In this document: positions 1-5,977 of the stretch, piece after piece
Position numbering within the stretch: the stretch's first letter is position 1
Layout: each line of letters opens with the position of its first letter
Source: a virus
Length of the DNA stretch: 21,244 bases
Strand: one strand, 5' to 3'
IMG/VR virus record: IMGVR_UViG_3300030331_002862
Location: 1-21,244 of that record
Notes under the pieces: generated by a model
The model's database searches: none
What the model saw: the letters and a program-made list of their open reading frames with translations, nothing else
What the model was told of the DNA's origin: nothing
Made by a program: the position numbers and the translations under genes

Positions 1-1
1 C

Positions 2-91
2 ATTTCTGGCACAGCCATGCAGGGATTTGGCCCGTCTAACGGTACGTTCTCTGGGATATCGTGTTTCATGGAACATGATGCGGAGTTATAA
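2..91 (+). CDS. C-terminal fragment of a gene cut by the window edge (probable tail protein)
   Basis: An open frame runs from base 2 to a TAA at 89-91 without a stop, giving a 29-residue C-terminus rich in Gly, Ser and Thr. Nothing in so short a piece identifies a family. Its place directly before the lysis cassette, and the fact that tail genes open at the far right of the window, suggest the end of the tail-gene block. The next gene starts one base after the stop, which supports a real coding end. The function is an inference from position only. Confidence 0.45.
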   Translation: MSGTAMQGFGPSNGTFSGISCFMEHDAEL

Positions 92-262
92 ATGAATATC
101 ACAAGCGCACAATACATGGCATACCAAGGCAACAATACTTGCATACGCATCGTTTTAGATGGTGTCACTATGCACGTTCCCCTTGAAGAAGGGAACCGCC
201 ACTACGACGAAATAATGAAACAGGTCCAGGCCAAAAAGCTGACCATTGCGGACGCTGACTGA
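92..262 (+). CDS. Small protein of unknown function, start of lysis cassette
   Basis: This 56-residue ORF begins at an ATG with GGAG six bases upstream and ends in TGATG, so the next gene starts on the last base of its stop codon. The product is soluble and mildly polar (begins MNITSAQYMAYQG, ends KLTIADAD) with no membrane segment or known motif. Tight coupling to the XhlA-like gene behind it places it in the lysis transcript. I do not recognise the family. Confidence 0.6.
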   Translation: MNITSAQYMAYQGNNTCIRIVLDGVTMHVPLEEGNRHYDEIMKQVQAKKLTIADAD

Positions 263-432
263 TGAGCAAGCCCACCGTCACCTCAGTTAAAGCCGAGCTG
301 GACACGCTTACGGCCGTGTCCCAGGAGCGTTTCATCGAGCTGCTCAGTCGGGTCAAGCGGCTCGAGACGATCATGGTTGGGAGCGCCGGAACCACCATCG
401 TCCTGCTGATCGGCGTGCTACTCACCGGGTGA
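262..432 (+). CDS. Haemolysin XhlA-like small membrane protein
   Basis: The 56-residue product has an amphipathic, probably coiled-coil first half (about residues 8-36) ending in RVKRLETIMVGSAG, followed by one hydrophobic segment (about 38-55) at the extreme C-terminus. That order, and the RLETIM motif at the junction, resemble XhlA, a small membrane partner of holins in Bacillus phage lysis. It starts on the last base of the upstream stop codon and overlaps the next gene, as expected in a lysis operon. The assignment rests on recalled family pattern; a generic tail-anchored phage protein is the alternative. Confidence 0.55.
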   Translation: MSKPTVTSVKAELDTLTAVSQERFIELLSRVKRLETIMVGSAGTTIVLLIGVLLTG

Positions 433-608
433 TCCACGCTTTTCTTCTGTTCGTGTTTCTCGACGGCAAGCTAGTTTCAAACGACCTCTATTTCAGAAAT
501 CTTGACGAGTGCTTGTCCTTCTCTGAGCGCATTGCGCGCCAGGGGAAGAAGGTGACGTCCTATTGCTTACCAAAATTTATCGATCCTAAAAAAGTGAGGG
601 TGTACTGA
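429..608 (+). CDS. Small conserved-looking protein, GTG start
   Basis: A GTG at 429 overlaps the preceding stop codon (GTGA) and opens a 59-residue frame ending exactly where the next ATG begins (TGATG at 606-610). The N-terminus (IHAFLLFVFLDGKLV) is hydrophobic but too short and broken for a confident signal peptide. The rest is a compact mixed sequence with two Cys (DECLSF, SYCLPKF). No family is recognised. Overlaps on both sides make it likely to be a real gene of the lysis transcript. Confidence 0.6.
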   Translation: MIHAFLLFVFLDGKLVSNDLYFRNLDECLSFSERIARQGKKVTSYCLPKFIDPKKVRVY

Positions 609-1321
609 TGCTCGACCCGGTCACGATAGGGACTGCCGTCCAGGTGGCGACCGGGGCTTTCAAGGTGCTGCAGCGTGGCTTTGCGGCTGGGCGTGAGCTC
701 GAGCAGATGACGCAGGATCTGTCACGGTGGATGTCTGCTGTCTCGGATGTCGATCACCTAGAGAAGAGCGCTAAGAACCCTAGCCTGTTCCTCAAACTGA
801 CCAAGGGAAAGAGCATTGAGAGCCTCGCCCTAGAGGCCTTCACAGCTAAGAAGCAGCTTGAGGACCAACGATACCAGCTCAAGCAAATGATCCAGCTTAC
901 CAGGGGCGTGGCTGCATGGAACGAGCTGATTGCGCTTGAGGGCAAGATTCGTAAGCAGCGCCAGGAGGCGATATACGCAGCTCAGCAGCGCCGGCAGAAG
1001 ATCATCGAATATATTGCCTGGACTGTCGTGATCGGGGCCGGCCTGGCCACCCTGACAGGCTTCGTGCTGCTGCTCAAAGCGCACACCGCCCAGGCAAATG
1101 ATTGGGCAAACGACATGACCGTCTGCCGCCTGGTCAAATGTATCAAGCTCGACAAGCGCCAGGAGGCTTGCGTCTATCGCGGGGCGCACAACACCCAGGA
1201 AACGCTGTTCTTCAACTACGGCGAGTGGAAGCCCAGGGAATACCTTTGCCAGTGGAACCCTGACCAGCCCCCGCCACCCAATGTCTATGACGTTCTCGAG
1301 GCCATCAAGGAAAGCCAGTGA
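608..1321 (+). CDS. Membrane protein with cytoplasmic coiled coil and Cys-containing external domain
   Basis: The 237-residue product has three parts. A long helical, charged N-terminal region (about 1-130) has coiled-coil character. A single strong membrane segment follows (about 132-157, IIEYIAWTVVIGAGLATL within it). The C-terminal domain of about 80 residues carries four Cys (173, 178, 188, 214), which could form disulfides if it faces the periplasm. It lies between small lysis genes and is coupled to both neighbours (TGATG upstream, GTGA downstream). A role in lysis or envelope contact, perhaps spanin-like, is only an inference from topology and position. Confidence 0.7.
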   Translation: MLDPVTIGTAVQVATGAFKVLQRGFAAGRELEQMTQDLSRWMSAVSDVDHLEKSAKNPSLFLKLTKGKSIESLALEAFTAKKQLEDQRYQLKQMIQLTRGVAAWNELIALEGKIRKQRQEAIYAAQQRRQKIIEYIAWTVVIGAGLATLTGFVLLLKAHTAQANDWANDMTVCRLVKCIKLDKRQEACVYRGAHNTQETLFFNYGEWKPREYLCQWNPDQPPPPNVYDVLEAIKESQ

Positions 1322-1635
1322 CACAGAAGAAGTTCGAGCGTGACAGCAAGTTCGCGTCCGATTGGGATCTCGACGGTGATGGCCTGGTCAGCGATGCCGA
1401 GGTCGAAAGCAGCAAGCAGATCAAGCAGACAGAGACCGAGCTGCGCCGGCACCTGGCCCAGCTGCGGATGGCTCGCTTCACGCTGGTAGCGATGGGTGCG
1501 TTCACGCTGGCCATGTTCTTTATCCCGCTGGAGCGGGTCGAGGCTTTGGCTGATATCTCGAATCTCTTCTACATCAGTGGCGCCGGCATCGTCGGGGCCT
1601 ACATGGGATTCACTACACTCGGAGGAAAGAAATAA
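1318..1635 (+). CDS. EF-hand membrane protein of the lysis cassette (holin-like)
   Basis: The frame starts with GTG overlapping the previous stop (GTGA) and encodes 105 residues. Near residues 18-30 is a canonical 12-residue EF-hand loop, DLDGDGLVSDAE, with acidic residues at positions 1, 3, 5 and 12 and Gly at 6. A charged helix follows, then two hydrophobic segments (about 56-72 and 80-102). The size, two membrane segments and position directly before a 3TM holin suggest a holin or a holin regulator. The EF-hand is seen directly; calcium binding and any role in lysis timing are inferred. Confidence 0.7.
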   Translation: MTQKKFERDSKFASDWDLDGDGLVSDAEVESSKQIKQTETELRRHLAQLRMARFTLVAMGAFTLAMFFIPLERVEALADISNLFYISGAGIVGAYMGFTTLGGKK

Positions 1636-2006
1636 TGCTTGGAGTTCTCGCATCGATTCTTGGGAACGGCGACGTAATCAAGAAGGGCATGGATCTGATC
1701 GATGATGTCCACAGCTCGGACGAGGAGATGGAGCGCGTCAAGGCCCAGGCCAAGATCGACACGATGGCAGCTTACGCTCCTTTCAAGGTGGCCCAACGTT
1801 ACCTGGCCCTGATGTTCACCGCCACATTCCTGGCGTCCTTTGCGCTTGTCTTGGTGATGACCCTGCTCGGCAAGACCAACATCCCTGACATCAAACAGGT
1901 GATCGATGACTTCTACCTGGGCGAAGCAATGCTCACCATCCTGGCGTTCTACTTCGGCGGCGGGATGCTCGAGGGCGTGGTCGGCAAGGTCAAGGCGAAG
2001 AAATGA
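1635..2006 (+). CDS. Holin, 3TM GTA-type (pfam11351-like)
   Basis: The 123-residue protein starts on the last base of the upstream TAA (TAATG) with AGGAAA as a possible ribosome site. It has a soluble N-terminal helix region rich in Asp and Glu (about 15-45), a strong membrane segment (about 56-79, TFLASFALVLVMTLLG), a short linker and a hydrophobic C-terminal segment ending in FYFGGGMLEGVVGKVKAKK. This matches the pattern of holins described for gene transfer agent release in alphaproteobacteria. It would open the inner membrane for the endolysin encoded next, whose start overlaps its stop (ATGA). Confidence 0.75.
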   Translation: MLGVLASILGNGDVIKKGMDLIDDVHSSDEEMERVKAQAKIDTMAAYAPFKVAQRYLALMFTATFLASFALVLVMTLLGKTNIPDIKQVIDDFYLGEAMLTILAFYFGGGMLEGVVGKVKAKK

Positions 2007-2452
2007 AGCTGTCTAAAAATTTTAGCCTGGTCGAAATGACCAAGAGCCAGACGGCGCTGCGCAGGGGCATAGATAATACGCCGCACCCCTCGGTAGTCGA
2101 ACACATGGAACGCCTGTGTGAGGCCGTCCTACAGCCTGTCAGGGACCATTTCGACAGGCCGGTCACGATCACCAGCGGATATCGCTGCCCCGAGCTGTGC
2201 ATGGCCATCGGGTCGAAGCCTACTAGCCAACACGCGAAAGGCCAGGCAGCTGACTTCGAGGTGCCTGGCGTCTCGAACATGGAAGTCGCGCAATGGATTG
2301 CCGACAACCTCGAGTTCGATCAGCTGATCCTCGAGTGCTACACGGGCGGCAACACCGGCTGGATTCACTGCTCCTATGTTCACGAGCCGCGCAAGGAGCT
2401 GCTCACATACGACCGCGAAAACGGTTATCGGAAAGGACTGATCGATGCCTGA
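2003..2452 (+). CDS. Endolysin, M15-type D-Ala-D-Ala carboxypeptidase (Peptidase_M15_3)
   Basis: The 149-residue protein carries the M15 zinc-peptidase signature. SGYRCPELC (58-66) precedes SQHAKGQAADFE (75-86), giving zinc ligands His77 and Asp84, and WIHCSY (120-125) supplies the third ligand His122. The single-domain length is usual for phage M15 endolysins that cleave peptidoglycan stem peptides. There is no signal peptide, so release would depend on the holin just upstream, whose stop it overlaps as ATGA. Family and catalytic residues are clear; the exact bond cleaved is inferred. Confidence 0.9.
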   Translation: MKLSKNFSLVEMTKSQTALRRGIDNTPHPSVVEHMERLCEAVLQPVRDHFDRPVTITSGYRCPELCMAIGSKPTSQHAKGQAADFEVPGVSNMEVAQWIADNLEFDQLILECYTGGNTGWIHCSYVHEPRKELLTYDRENGYRKGLIDA

Positions 2453-2603
2453 GAAACTTGAGAAGAGCTTGATGGCCCAGGCCAGGAAGAAAGGCCTCAA
2501 GGGCAAGAAGGCGGACGCCTATGTCTACGGCACACTGACCAAGGTGGCCGGGCCCAAGGGCGCGAAGAAGGCCGGCATGACCGGATCTGTACGCCGTGGC
2601 TAA
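2445..2603 (+). CDS. Small basic protein, first of the mini-gene cluster
   Basis: This 52-residue, Lys/Arg/Ala/Gly-rich ORF overlaps the end of the endolysin gene by eight bases. Its composition (ARKKGLKGKKADAYVYGTL, GAKKAGMTGSVRRG) is highly basic with no hydrophobic core to speak of. The next gene begins inside it at a GTG, again with an eight-base overlap, which is good evidence that both frames are translated. No family is recognised. Binding to nucleic acid or another acidic polymer is a guess from charge. Confidence 0.6.
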   Translation: MPEKLEKSLMAQARKKGLKGKKADAYVYGTLTKVAGPKGAKKAGMTGSVRRG

Positions 2604-2907
2604 GACGCCAGCCTGGCAGCGCAAGGCCGGCAAAAATCCCAAAGGCGGATTGAACGCCAAGGGCCGGGCTTCAGCTCGGCGGCAGGGGATGAACCTCAAG
2701 GCGCCCGTCAAGAAGGGTGACAACCCTAGACGCGCCAGCTTCCTGTCCCGCATGGGCAACATGCGTGGTCCCGAGCGAGACAGCAAAGGCCGGCCGACCA
2801 GGCTACTGCTGAGCTTGCGCGCCTGGGGGGCGAGCTCGAAGGCAGACGCTCGCAAGAAGGGCGCAGCAATTTCTAAACGCAACAGATCCAAGAAAGGAAA
2901 AGCGTGA
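2596..2907 (+). CDS. DUF6321-like small basic protein
   Basis: The 103-residue product starts at a GTG inside the previous gene. It contains blocks I associate with DUF6321, a family found in phages and other viruses: TPAWQRKAGKNPKGGLNAKGR near the start, LKAPVKKGDNPRRASFL in the middle and LLLSLRAWGASSKADARKK near the end. It is rich in Lys, Arg and Gly, and its function is unknown. It is coupled to the next ORF through TGATG. The family call is from memory of the pattern; being a real gene is close to certain given its coherence. Confidence 0.75.
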   Translation: MAKTPAWQRKAGKNPKGGLNAKGRASARRQGMNLKAPVKKGDNPRRASFLSRMGNMRGPERDSKGRPTRLLLSLRAWGASSKADARKKGAAISKRNRSKKGKA

Positions 2908-3008
2908 TGGCATATGGAAGAAGTTACGGCGGCATGGGCTCGGCCAAAAAACCAAGCATCATGAAAATGGCTGGCAAGAAGAAGCCAAAGCCGACAAAGA
3001 AAAAGTGA
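2907..3008 (+). CDS. 33-residue basic microprotein
   Basis: An ATG on the last base of the upstream stop opens a 33-residue frame that ends in TGATG, where the next gene begins. The N-terminus is Gly/Ser/Tyr-rich (AYGRSYGGMGSAKK) and the C-terminus is almost pure Lys and Pro (KKKPKPTKKK). Because it sits perfectly between two coupled genes with no spare base on either side, I accept it as real despite its length. No function can be assigned. Confidence 0.55.
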   Translation: MAYGRSYGGMGSAKKPSIMKMAGKKKPKPTKKK

Positions 3009-3190
3009 TGGCGAAGAAATCGACCGTCAACAAGGCTGGCAACTACACCAAGCCTGGCATGAGAAAGCGTCTGTTTAAGTCGATCCTGGGCAGGGCTACT
3101 CACGGGACAGCCAGTGGGAAGTGGAGTGCTCGGAAGGCGCAGCTGCTGGCCCGAGAATATCGTAAACGGGGTGGGGGATATACGTCATGA
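3008..3190 (+). CDS. Small basic protein, recurrent phage/virus family
   Basis: The 60-residue protein (MAKKSTVNKAGNYTKPGMRK..., then GKWSARKAQLLAREYRKRGGGY) matches a pattern I recall from many aquatic phage genomes, with the NKAGNYTKPG and WSARKAQ blocks most typical. I chose ATG 3008, which shares one base with the upstream stop, over the GTG at 3005 because TGATG coupling recurs in this cluster. Function is unknown. Its stop overlaps the next start as ATGA. Confidence 0.7.
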   Translation: MAKKSTVNKAGNYTKPGMRKRLFKSILGRATHGTASGKWSARKAQLLAREYRKRGGGYTS

Positions 3191-3336
3191 AGCTCACTAA
3201 ACGCCAAAAGACGACACTGAAAAAACACTCAGTCCATCACACGTCGAAGCATATGTCCCTGATGAAAAAAATGATGCGAAAGGGAAAGTCATTTTCTGAA
3301 TCACACAGAGCGGCAATGAAAGAGCATGGCCGGTGA
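3187..3336 (+). CDS. Small His/Lys-rich basic protein
   Basis: This 49-residue ORF begins MKLTKRQKTTLKKHSVHH and continues with a Met/Lys-rich stretch (SLMKKMMRKGKSFSE). I recall similar short proteins in aquatic phages and large viruses, where they also lie next to other basic mini-proteins. It overlaps the gene before it (ATGA) and the one after it (GTGA). Several His residues are clustered at 14, 17 and 18, with another at 22, but I see no defined metal-binding motif. Function unknown. Confidence 0.65.
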   Translation: MKLTKRQKTTLKKHSVHHTSKHMSLMKKMMRKGKSFSESHRAAMKEHGR

Positions 3337-3566
3337 AAAATCCTCAACGATCTCTAAAAAACTGGAGCGACCAAAACTGGCGCACCAAGAGCGGCAAGAA
3401 GAGCTCGGTCACGGGCGAGCGATATCTGCCCGAGGCAGCGATCAAGGCCCTGACGCCGGGCGAGTATGCTGCTACCACCAGGGCGAAGCGCAAGGCGAAA
3501 CGCCAGGGCAAGCAGTTCTCGAAGCAGCCCGAGAGCATTATGAAAAAGACCAGGCGGTTTCGGTAG
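3333..3566 (+). CDS. Small basic protein, DUF5872-like
   Basis: A GTG at 3333 overlaps the previous stop and gives a 77-residue frame. It contains SLKNWSDQNWRTKSGKKSS, then TGERYLPEAAIKALTPGEYA, then a basic tail ending KKTRRFR. The SLKxW...W opening and the ERYLP block resemble the DUF5872 group found in viruses and bacteria; the exact family name is uncertain. It is the last gene of the rightward lysis and mini-gene transcript, and attP repeats begin two bases after its stop. A longer frame over 3326-3577 is a shadow. Confidence 0.65.
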   Translation: MKNPQRSLKNWSDQNWRTKSGKKSSVTGERYLPEAAIKALTPGEYAATTRAKRKAKRQGKQFSKQPESIMKKTRRFR

Positions 3567-3567
3567 C

Positions 3568-3622
3568 CGGTCACTAATCCAAGTGACCCGCAGCTGAAGG
3601 CCCCGGTCACTTTTCGGTCACG
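3568..3622. repeat. Left arm-type repeats of attP (GGTCAC sites)
   Basis: Four copies of an 8-bp element related to CGGTCACT lie in 55 bases: 3568-3575, 3582-3589 (inverted, AGTGACCC), 3604-3611 and 3615-3622 (CGGTCACG). Two more copies sit on the other side of the tRNA-like core at 3812-3819 and 3823-3830. Short repeated sites flanking a core are what the N-terminal arm-binding domain of a tyrosine integrase recognises. The assignment is inferred from arrangement; GGTCAC alone also occurs in coding sequence here. Confidence 0.6.
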
Positions 3623-3725
3623 GACGAGGTGCTCTGACATAACTTTCAGCATGTCTCGATGACATTCACCTTGGACGTAAGCGATTGTTTTGCTACGTTT
3701 CAGAGCATGTCAGAGCATGGCTTCG

Positions 3726-3753
3726 ACGGGTTCGAGTCCCGTCACTCCCGCCA
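3726..3753 (+). other. attP core: 3' end of a tRNA gene (T arm, acceptor strand, CCA)
   Basis: The sequence reads as a complete tRNA 3' end: T-stem ACGGG (3726-3730), loop TTCGAGT (3731-3737), CCCGT (3738-3742), a seven-base acceptor strand CACTCCC, discriminator G, then CCA. No tRNA 5' half is present upstream, so this is not a gene. It is the piece a phage carries to restore a host tRNA on integration. The G discriminator and lack of U70 argue against tmRNA or tRNA-Ala; a serine tRNA is possible. A direct repeat CAGAGCATG (3701-3709, 3711-3719) precedes it. Confidence 0.8.
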
Positions 3754-3769
3754 TCACGGATTCCAGTAA

Positions 3770-3805
3770 GTCTCTGAAAGCAATAGCTTTTGGAGACTTT
3801 TTTTT
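3770..3805 (+). terminator. Rho-independent terminator downstream of the tRNA-like core
   Basis: A 12-bp stem (GTCTCTGAAAGC with GCTTTTGGAGAC, two G-T pairs) closes an AATA loop and is followed by eight T residues at 3798-3805. It would end the rightward lysis transcript. After integration it would lie directly behind the reconstituted host tRNA and could replace that gene's own terminator. Confidence 0.85.
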
Positions 3806-3811
3806 GTGCCT

Positions 3812-3831
3812 GGGTCACTGCTCGGTCACTG
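3812..3831. repeat. Right arm-type repeats of attP
   Basis: Two direct copies of the arm element (GGGTCACT 3812-3819, CGGTCACT 3823-3830) are spaced 11 bp apart, one helical turn. Bases 3813-3831 occur again, inverted and identical over 19 bases, at 14022-14040 between the terminase genes. Confidence 0.6.
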
Positions 3832-3883
3832 CAATATCAAGAATCAGTCTCTAAATATGCAAGATAGGGCGCGGGATTGTCCC

Positions 3884-3912
3884 TTGACATTGGCATATTA
3901 TGCCACTATGTT
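3884..3912 (+). promoter_or_regulatory. Promoter of the integrase operon with perfect operator palindrome
   Basis: TTGACA (3884-3889), a 17-base spacer and TATGTT (3907-3912) form a good sigma-70-type promoter. The spacer contains the perfect 15-bp palindrome TGGCATA-T-TATGCCA (3891-3905). Related palindromes overlap the promoters of the other early operons, so this is probably a binding site for the phage repressor or Cro. It would drive the three small genes and the integrase. Confidence 0.75.
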
Positions 3913-3945
3913 TGATATGTAGGGTCAATTTTGAGAGGAGATGAG

Positions 3946-4161
3946 ATGCCCAAGACTGCGTTGATGACCGTCAAAGAGTTCGAGGCTGTGCTTGCTGCCT
4001 TGGAAAAACTCCCGGCCAAGCCGGGCACTGGGTTCGCCAAGATCAAAGTCGAAGAAAAGCTGGCTGAGCTTTGCGCTCCTGTCGAGGGCTGTGAAGAGTG
4101 CGAGTTCTTCGAGACCAAGTGTGTTGAGTGCCTGATGTATGAGGAGGCTGCCCATGCCTGA
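3946..4161 (+). CDS. Small Cys-rich (zinc-knuckle-like) protein
   Basis: ATG 3946 is chosen because AGAGGAG ends six bases upstream; an in-frame TTG at 3931 would place the start before that site. The 71-residue protein has a helical first half (MTVKEFEAVLAALEKLP) and a C-terminal Cys cluster at residues 43, 49, 52, 59 and 62. The two CxxC pairs (CEEC, CVEC) could bind zinc. It is the first gene behind the repressor-controlled promoter. No family is recognised; a small regulator or protein-interaction role is possible. Confidence 0.65.
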   Translation: MPKTALMTVKEFEAVLAALEKLPAKPGTGFAKIKVEEKLAELCAPVEGCEECEFFETKCVECLMYEEAAHA

Positions 4162-4435
4162 CTTCACTCCCGCCGCCATCAAGAAGGCCATCGGCGCCAA
4201 GCGCTGGGCTAAGGTCCAGGCTTGTGACTTCGAGTGCGGCGTCCTGGACATAATGTTCAAGCCTGGCTGGGTCCACCCCGGCTACGCGCTGACGACCTTC
4301 GTCCTCGAGCCCGGCTACCACGAGATGACCAAGACCGCTGTCATCGCCGAGCTCAAGGACTTCATCGATGACATGATCTACGACGACGATCTCTGGGACA
4401 AAGTCGTCAACCCCTGGAAGAAGGAGACTGCATGA
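4154..4435 (+). CDS. Unknown 93-residue protein of the integrase operon
   Basis: ATG 4154 has a strong GAGGAGG site (4141-4147) inside the preceding gene, which it overlaps by eight bases. An upstream in-frame ATG at 4139 would use no such site. The protein begins MPDFTPAAIKKAIGAKRW and ends in an acidic helix (KDFIDDMIYDDDLWDKVV). It looks like a compact soluble fold with no recognised domain. It overlaps the next gene by ATGA. Its job is unknown; an accessory role in integration is only suggested by position. Confidence 0.65.
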   Translation: MPDFTPAAIKKAIGAKRWAKVQACDFECGVLDIMFKPGWVHPGYALTTFVLEPGYHEMTKTAVIAELKDFIDDMIYDDDLWDKVVNPWKKETA

Positions 4436-4608
4436 AACTGATTGAGGGCTGGAAGAACGGCAAGACCTACAAGGTCGCTGAGTTCGAGACATTCGAGGAG
4501 GCAGAAGATTACTGGATGACCTTCTTTCTCCACGAGCCCAAGTACAAAACTAAGGTGATCGGCAAGACAATCATCTATTGGCCGGTCGAAGAAAAGGAGG
4601 CTGCCTGA
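4432..4608 (+). CDS. Unknown 58-residue protein just upstream of integrase
   Basis: The ORF begins at an ATG overlapping the previous stop (ATGA), after AAGGAG, and ends in TGATG shared with the integrase start. The sequence (MKLIEGWKNGKTYKVAEFETFEEAEDYW...) reads like a small alpha/beta protein with a domain-like length. The element EFETFEEAEDYW resembles the early part of the integrase (a short helix following a KxYxVxxF strand), so it might be a small DNA- or protein-binding fold. That likeness is weak. Function unknown. Confidence 0.6.
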   Translation: MKLIEGWKNGKTYKVAEFETFEEAEDYWMTFFLHEPKYKTKVIGKTIIYWPVEEKEAA

Positions 4609-5759
4609 TGAAACTAGATGTCAATCACTACCCGTCTCGGGCGAAGACAGGGCGAGCTGCCTATTGTGTCGATACTCGCTATGTCCTCGAGGATGGCGAG
4701 CAGAAGTATTTCGCCACGAAGCAAGAAGCTCATGCTTACATCGACCGACTCGAGGACGAGCTGCAGCTCAACACAGATGGCGCCTGGGATTGGACGTTCT
4801 ACGATCTGCTCGGCTTCGAGAAGGACAAGCCTGTCGGCGGATGGGTCAAGCATCTGCAAAGCGAGTACGACAAGGGCAAGATCAGCAAATCGAGCTGGTC
4901 TGAAAAACATCGTCACGCGAAATTTTTCCTGACGCTCAAGGTGAACAACAAGAGCACTGCCCAGCTCAAGGTCCGCGACCTGGAAATGAAGCATGTCCAG
5001 CTGCAGCTGCTCGATCAGATGGCTGTCGGTCACACGAAGAAGACAGTCAAGAACATCCTCACCAGCCTCCGCGCGATGAACCGTTACGCGATTCTAATCG
5101 GCTGCCGAAAGACTGATCCCTGGCAGGGCGCGGTTGCCATCGGCGAGATCGAGGGCAAGGCGACAGACGGCAAGGTCGCACGGGTCCAGCCGGCGGTGGT
5201 CAAGTCAATCATCGGGGTGATGGATCCCTGGTGGGCGCTCATGGCTACCTTCGCCAGCTCGACCGGGCTGCGGCAGGGTGAGCAGCGCGCGCTGACCTGG
5301 GCGGACCTGGACCTGGATGGCTCGAAGGTCGATGTCAACAAGGCGGTCAAGCACCGGGCTGAGGTCGGTCCTCCGAAGTCGCCCAAGGGCTACCGGAAGG
5401 TCACGCTGCCCAGGGGCCTGGCGATCCAGCTGCGCGAGCTCTACATCAAGCGCGGCCGGCCGGCTAAGACCGAGCTGGTCTTCCCGACCAGGACCGGCGC
5501 CATCATCAGCGACAGCCGGTTCCAGGAGAACATGGACAAGGCTTGTGCCCAGGCCGGCGTCGAAAAGATCCGGTGGCACGATCTGCGGCACTATTACGCC
5601 AGCCAGCTGCTCCGCGCTTTCAAGAATGATTGGTGGACGATCACCAACCTCATGGGCCATGAGAGTGTCCAGACGACCGAGCAGACATACGGCCATTGGA
5701 TCGAGGATGATGAAAAAGATGCCCACATGCTGGACGCAGTGAGCTCGATCTTTGAATAA
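4608..5759 (+). CDS. int: Tyrosine-recombinase integrase
   Basis: The 383-residue protein catalyses site-specific recombination between attP, just upstream, and the host tRNA site. An N-terminal arm-binding region (about 1-65) and a core-binding helical domain (about 75-165) precede the catalytic domain. The catalytic residues are visible: Arg222 in TGLRQGE, a Lys in the SPKGYRK beta-hairpin, His324 and Arg327 in HDLRHYYAS, His351 in LMGHES, and nucleophile Tyr361 in TYGHW. Start ATG 4608 shares a base with the preceding stop and follows AAAGGAGG; the longer frame from 4578 ignores this. A terminator follows the stop. Confidence 0.95.
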   Translation: MKLDVNHYPSRAKTGRAAYCVDTRYVLEDGEQKYFATKQEAHAYIDRLEDELQLNTDGAWDWTFYDLLGFEKDKPVGGWVKHLQSEYDKGKISKSSWSEKHRHAKFFLTLKVNNKSTAQLKVRDLEMKHVQLQLLDQMAVGHTKKTVKNILTSLRAMNRYAILIGCRKTDPWQGAVAIGEIEGKATDGKVARVQPAVVKSIIGVMDPWWALMATFASSTGLRQGEQRALTWADLDLDGSKVDVNKAVKHRAEVGPPKSPKGYRKVTLPRGLAIQLRELYIKRGRPAKTELVFPTRTGAIISDSRFQENMDKACAQAGVEKIRWHDLRHYYASQLLRAFKNDWWTITNLMGHESVQTTEQTYGHWIEDDEKDAHMLDAVSSIFE

Positions 5760-5771
5760 ACAAGTATGCCT

Positions 5772-5969
5772 TTAATGGCGATTAGGGCCGCGCTGGCGGC
5801 CCTTTCTTTTTAGGGGCGGGTCAGTAGCCGGCCATGTGTCCATCAGCTCGCTGAGCTCCTCCTGACTCCCGTAGGGCACGATCTCCTCCTTCCGCTCGCT
5901 CGAGACCCGCCGCCGCTTCTTGGCGACGGGTTTCTTTTGCTGCTTGGTGGAATCGGATCGCGAGGTCAT
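5772..5969 (-). CDS. Small basic protein, last gene of the leftward early operon
   Basis: The 65-residue frame starts at ATG 5969. It has a basic N-terminal block (KKPVAKKRRR), an acidic middle (EELSELMD) and a basic tail encoded across the integrase terminator. A competing 54-residue frame (start 5988, same strand) was judged a shadow: its third codon positions are only about half G/C, while this frame shows the high third-position GC usual here. Function is unknown; the charge pattern allows nucleic-acid binding. Confidence 0.5.
   Translation of the reverse strand: MTSRSDSTKQQKKPVAKKRRRVSSERKEEIVPYGSQEELSELMDTWPATDPPLKRKGRQRGPNRH
5784..5811 (+). terminator. Terminator after integrase
   Basis: AGGGCCGC and GCGGCCCT form a perfect 8-bp stem with a GCTG loop, followed by TTCTTTTT. 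It ends the rightward integrase transcript and lies inside the 3' end of the convergent leftward gene. The minus strand has no T-tract after the stem, so it should act only on the plus-strand transcript. Confidence 0.85.
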
Positions 5970-5977
5970 CCAGCTGC

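Noticed and set aside
1-91. Diversity-generating retroelement next to a tail gene (as in BPP-1)
   Set aside because: Bbp-like head genes prompted the check, but no reverse transcriptase or template/variable repeat is present in the window.
3701-3753. Complete tRNA or tmRNA gene
   Set aside because: Only the T arm, acceptor strand and CCA are present; there is no D arm, anticodon arm or matching GGGAGTG 5' strand upstream. G73 and lack of U70 also argue against tmRNA.
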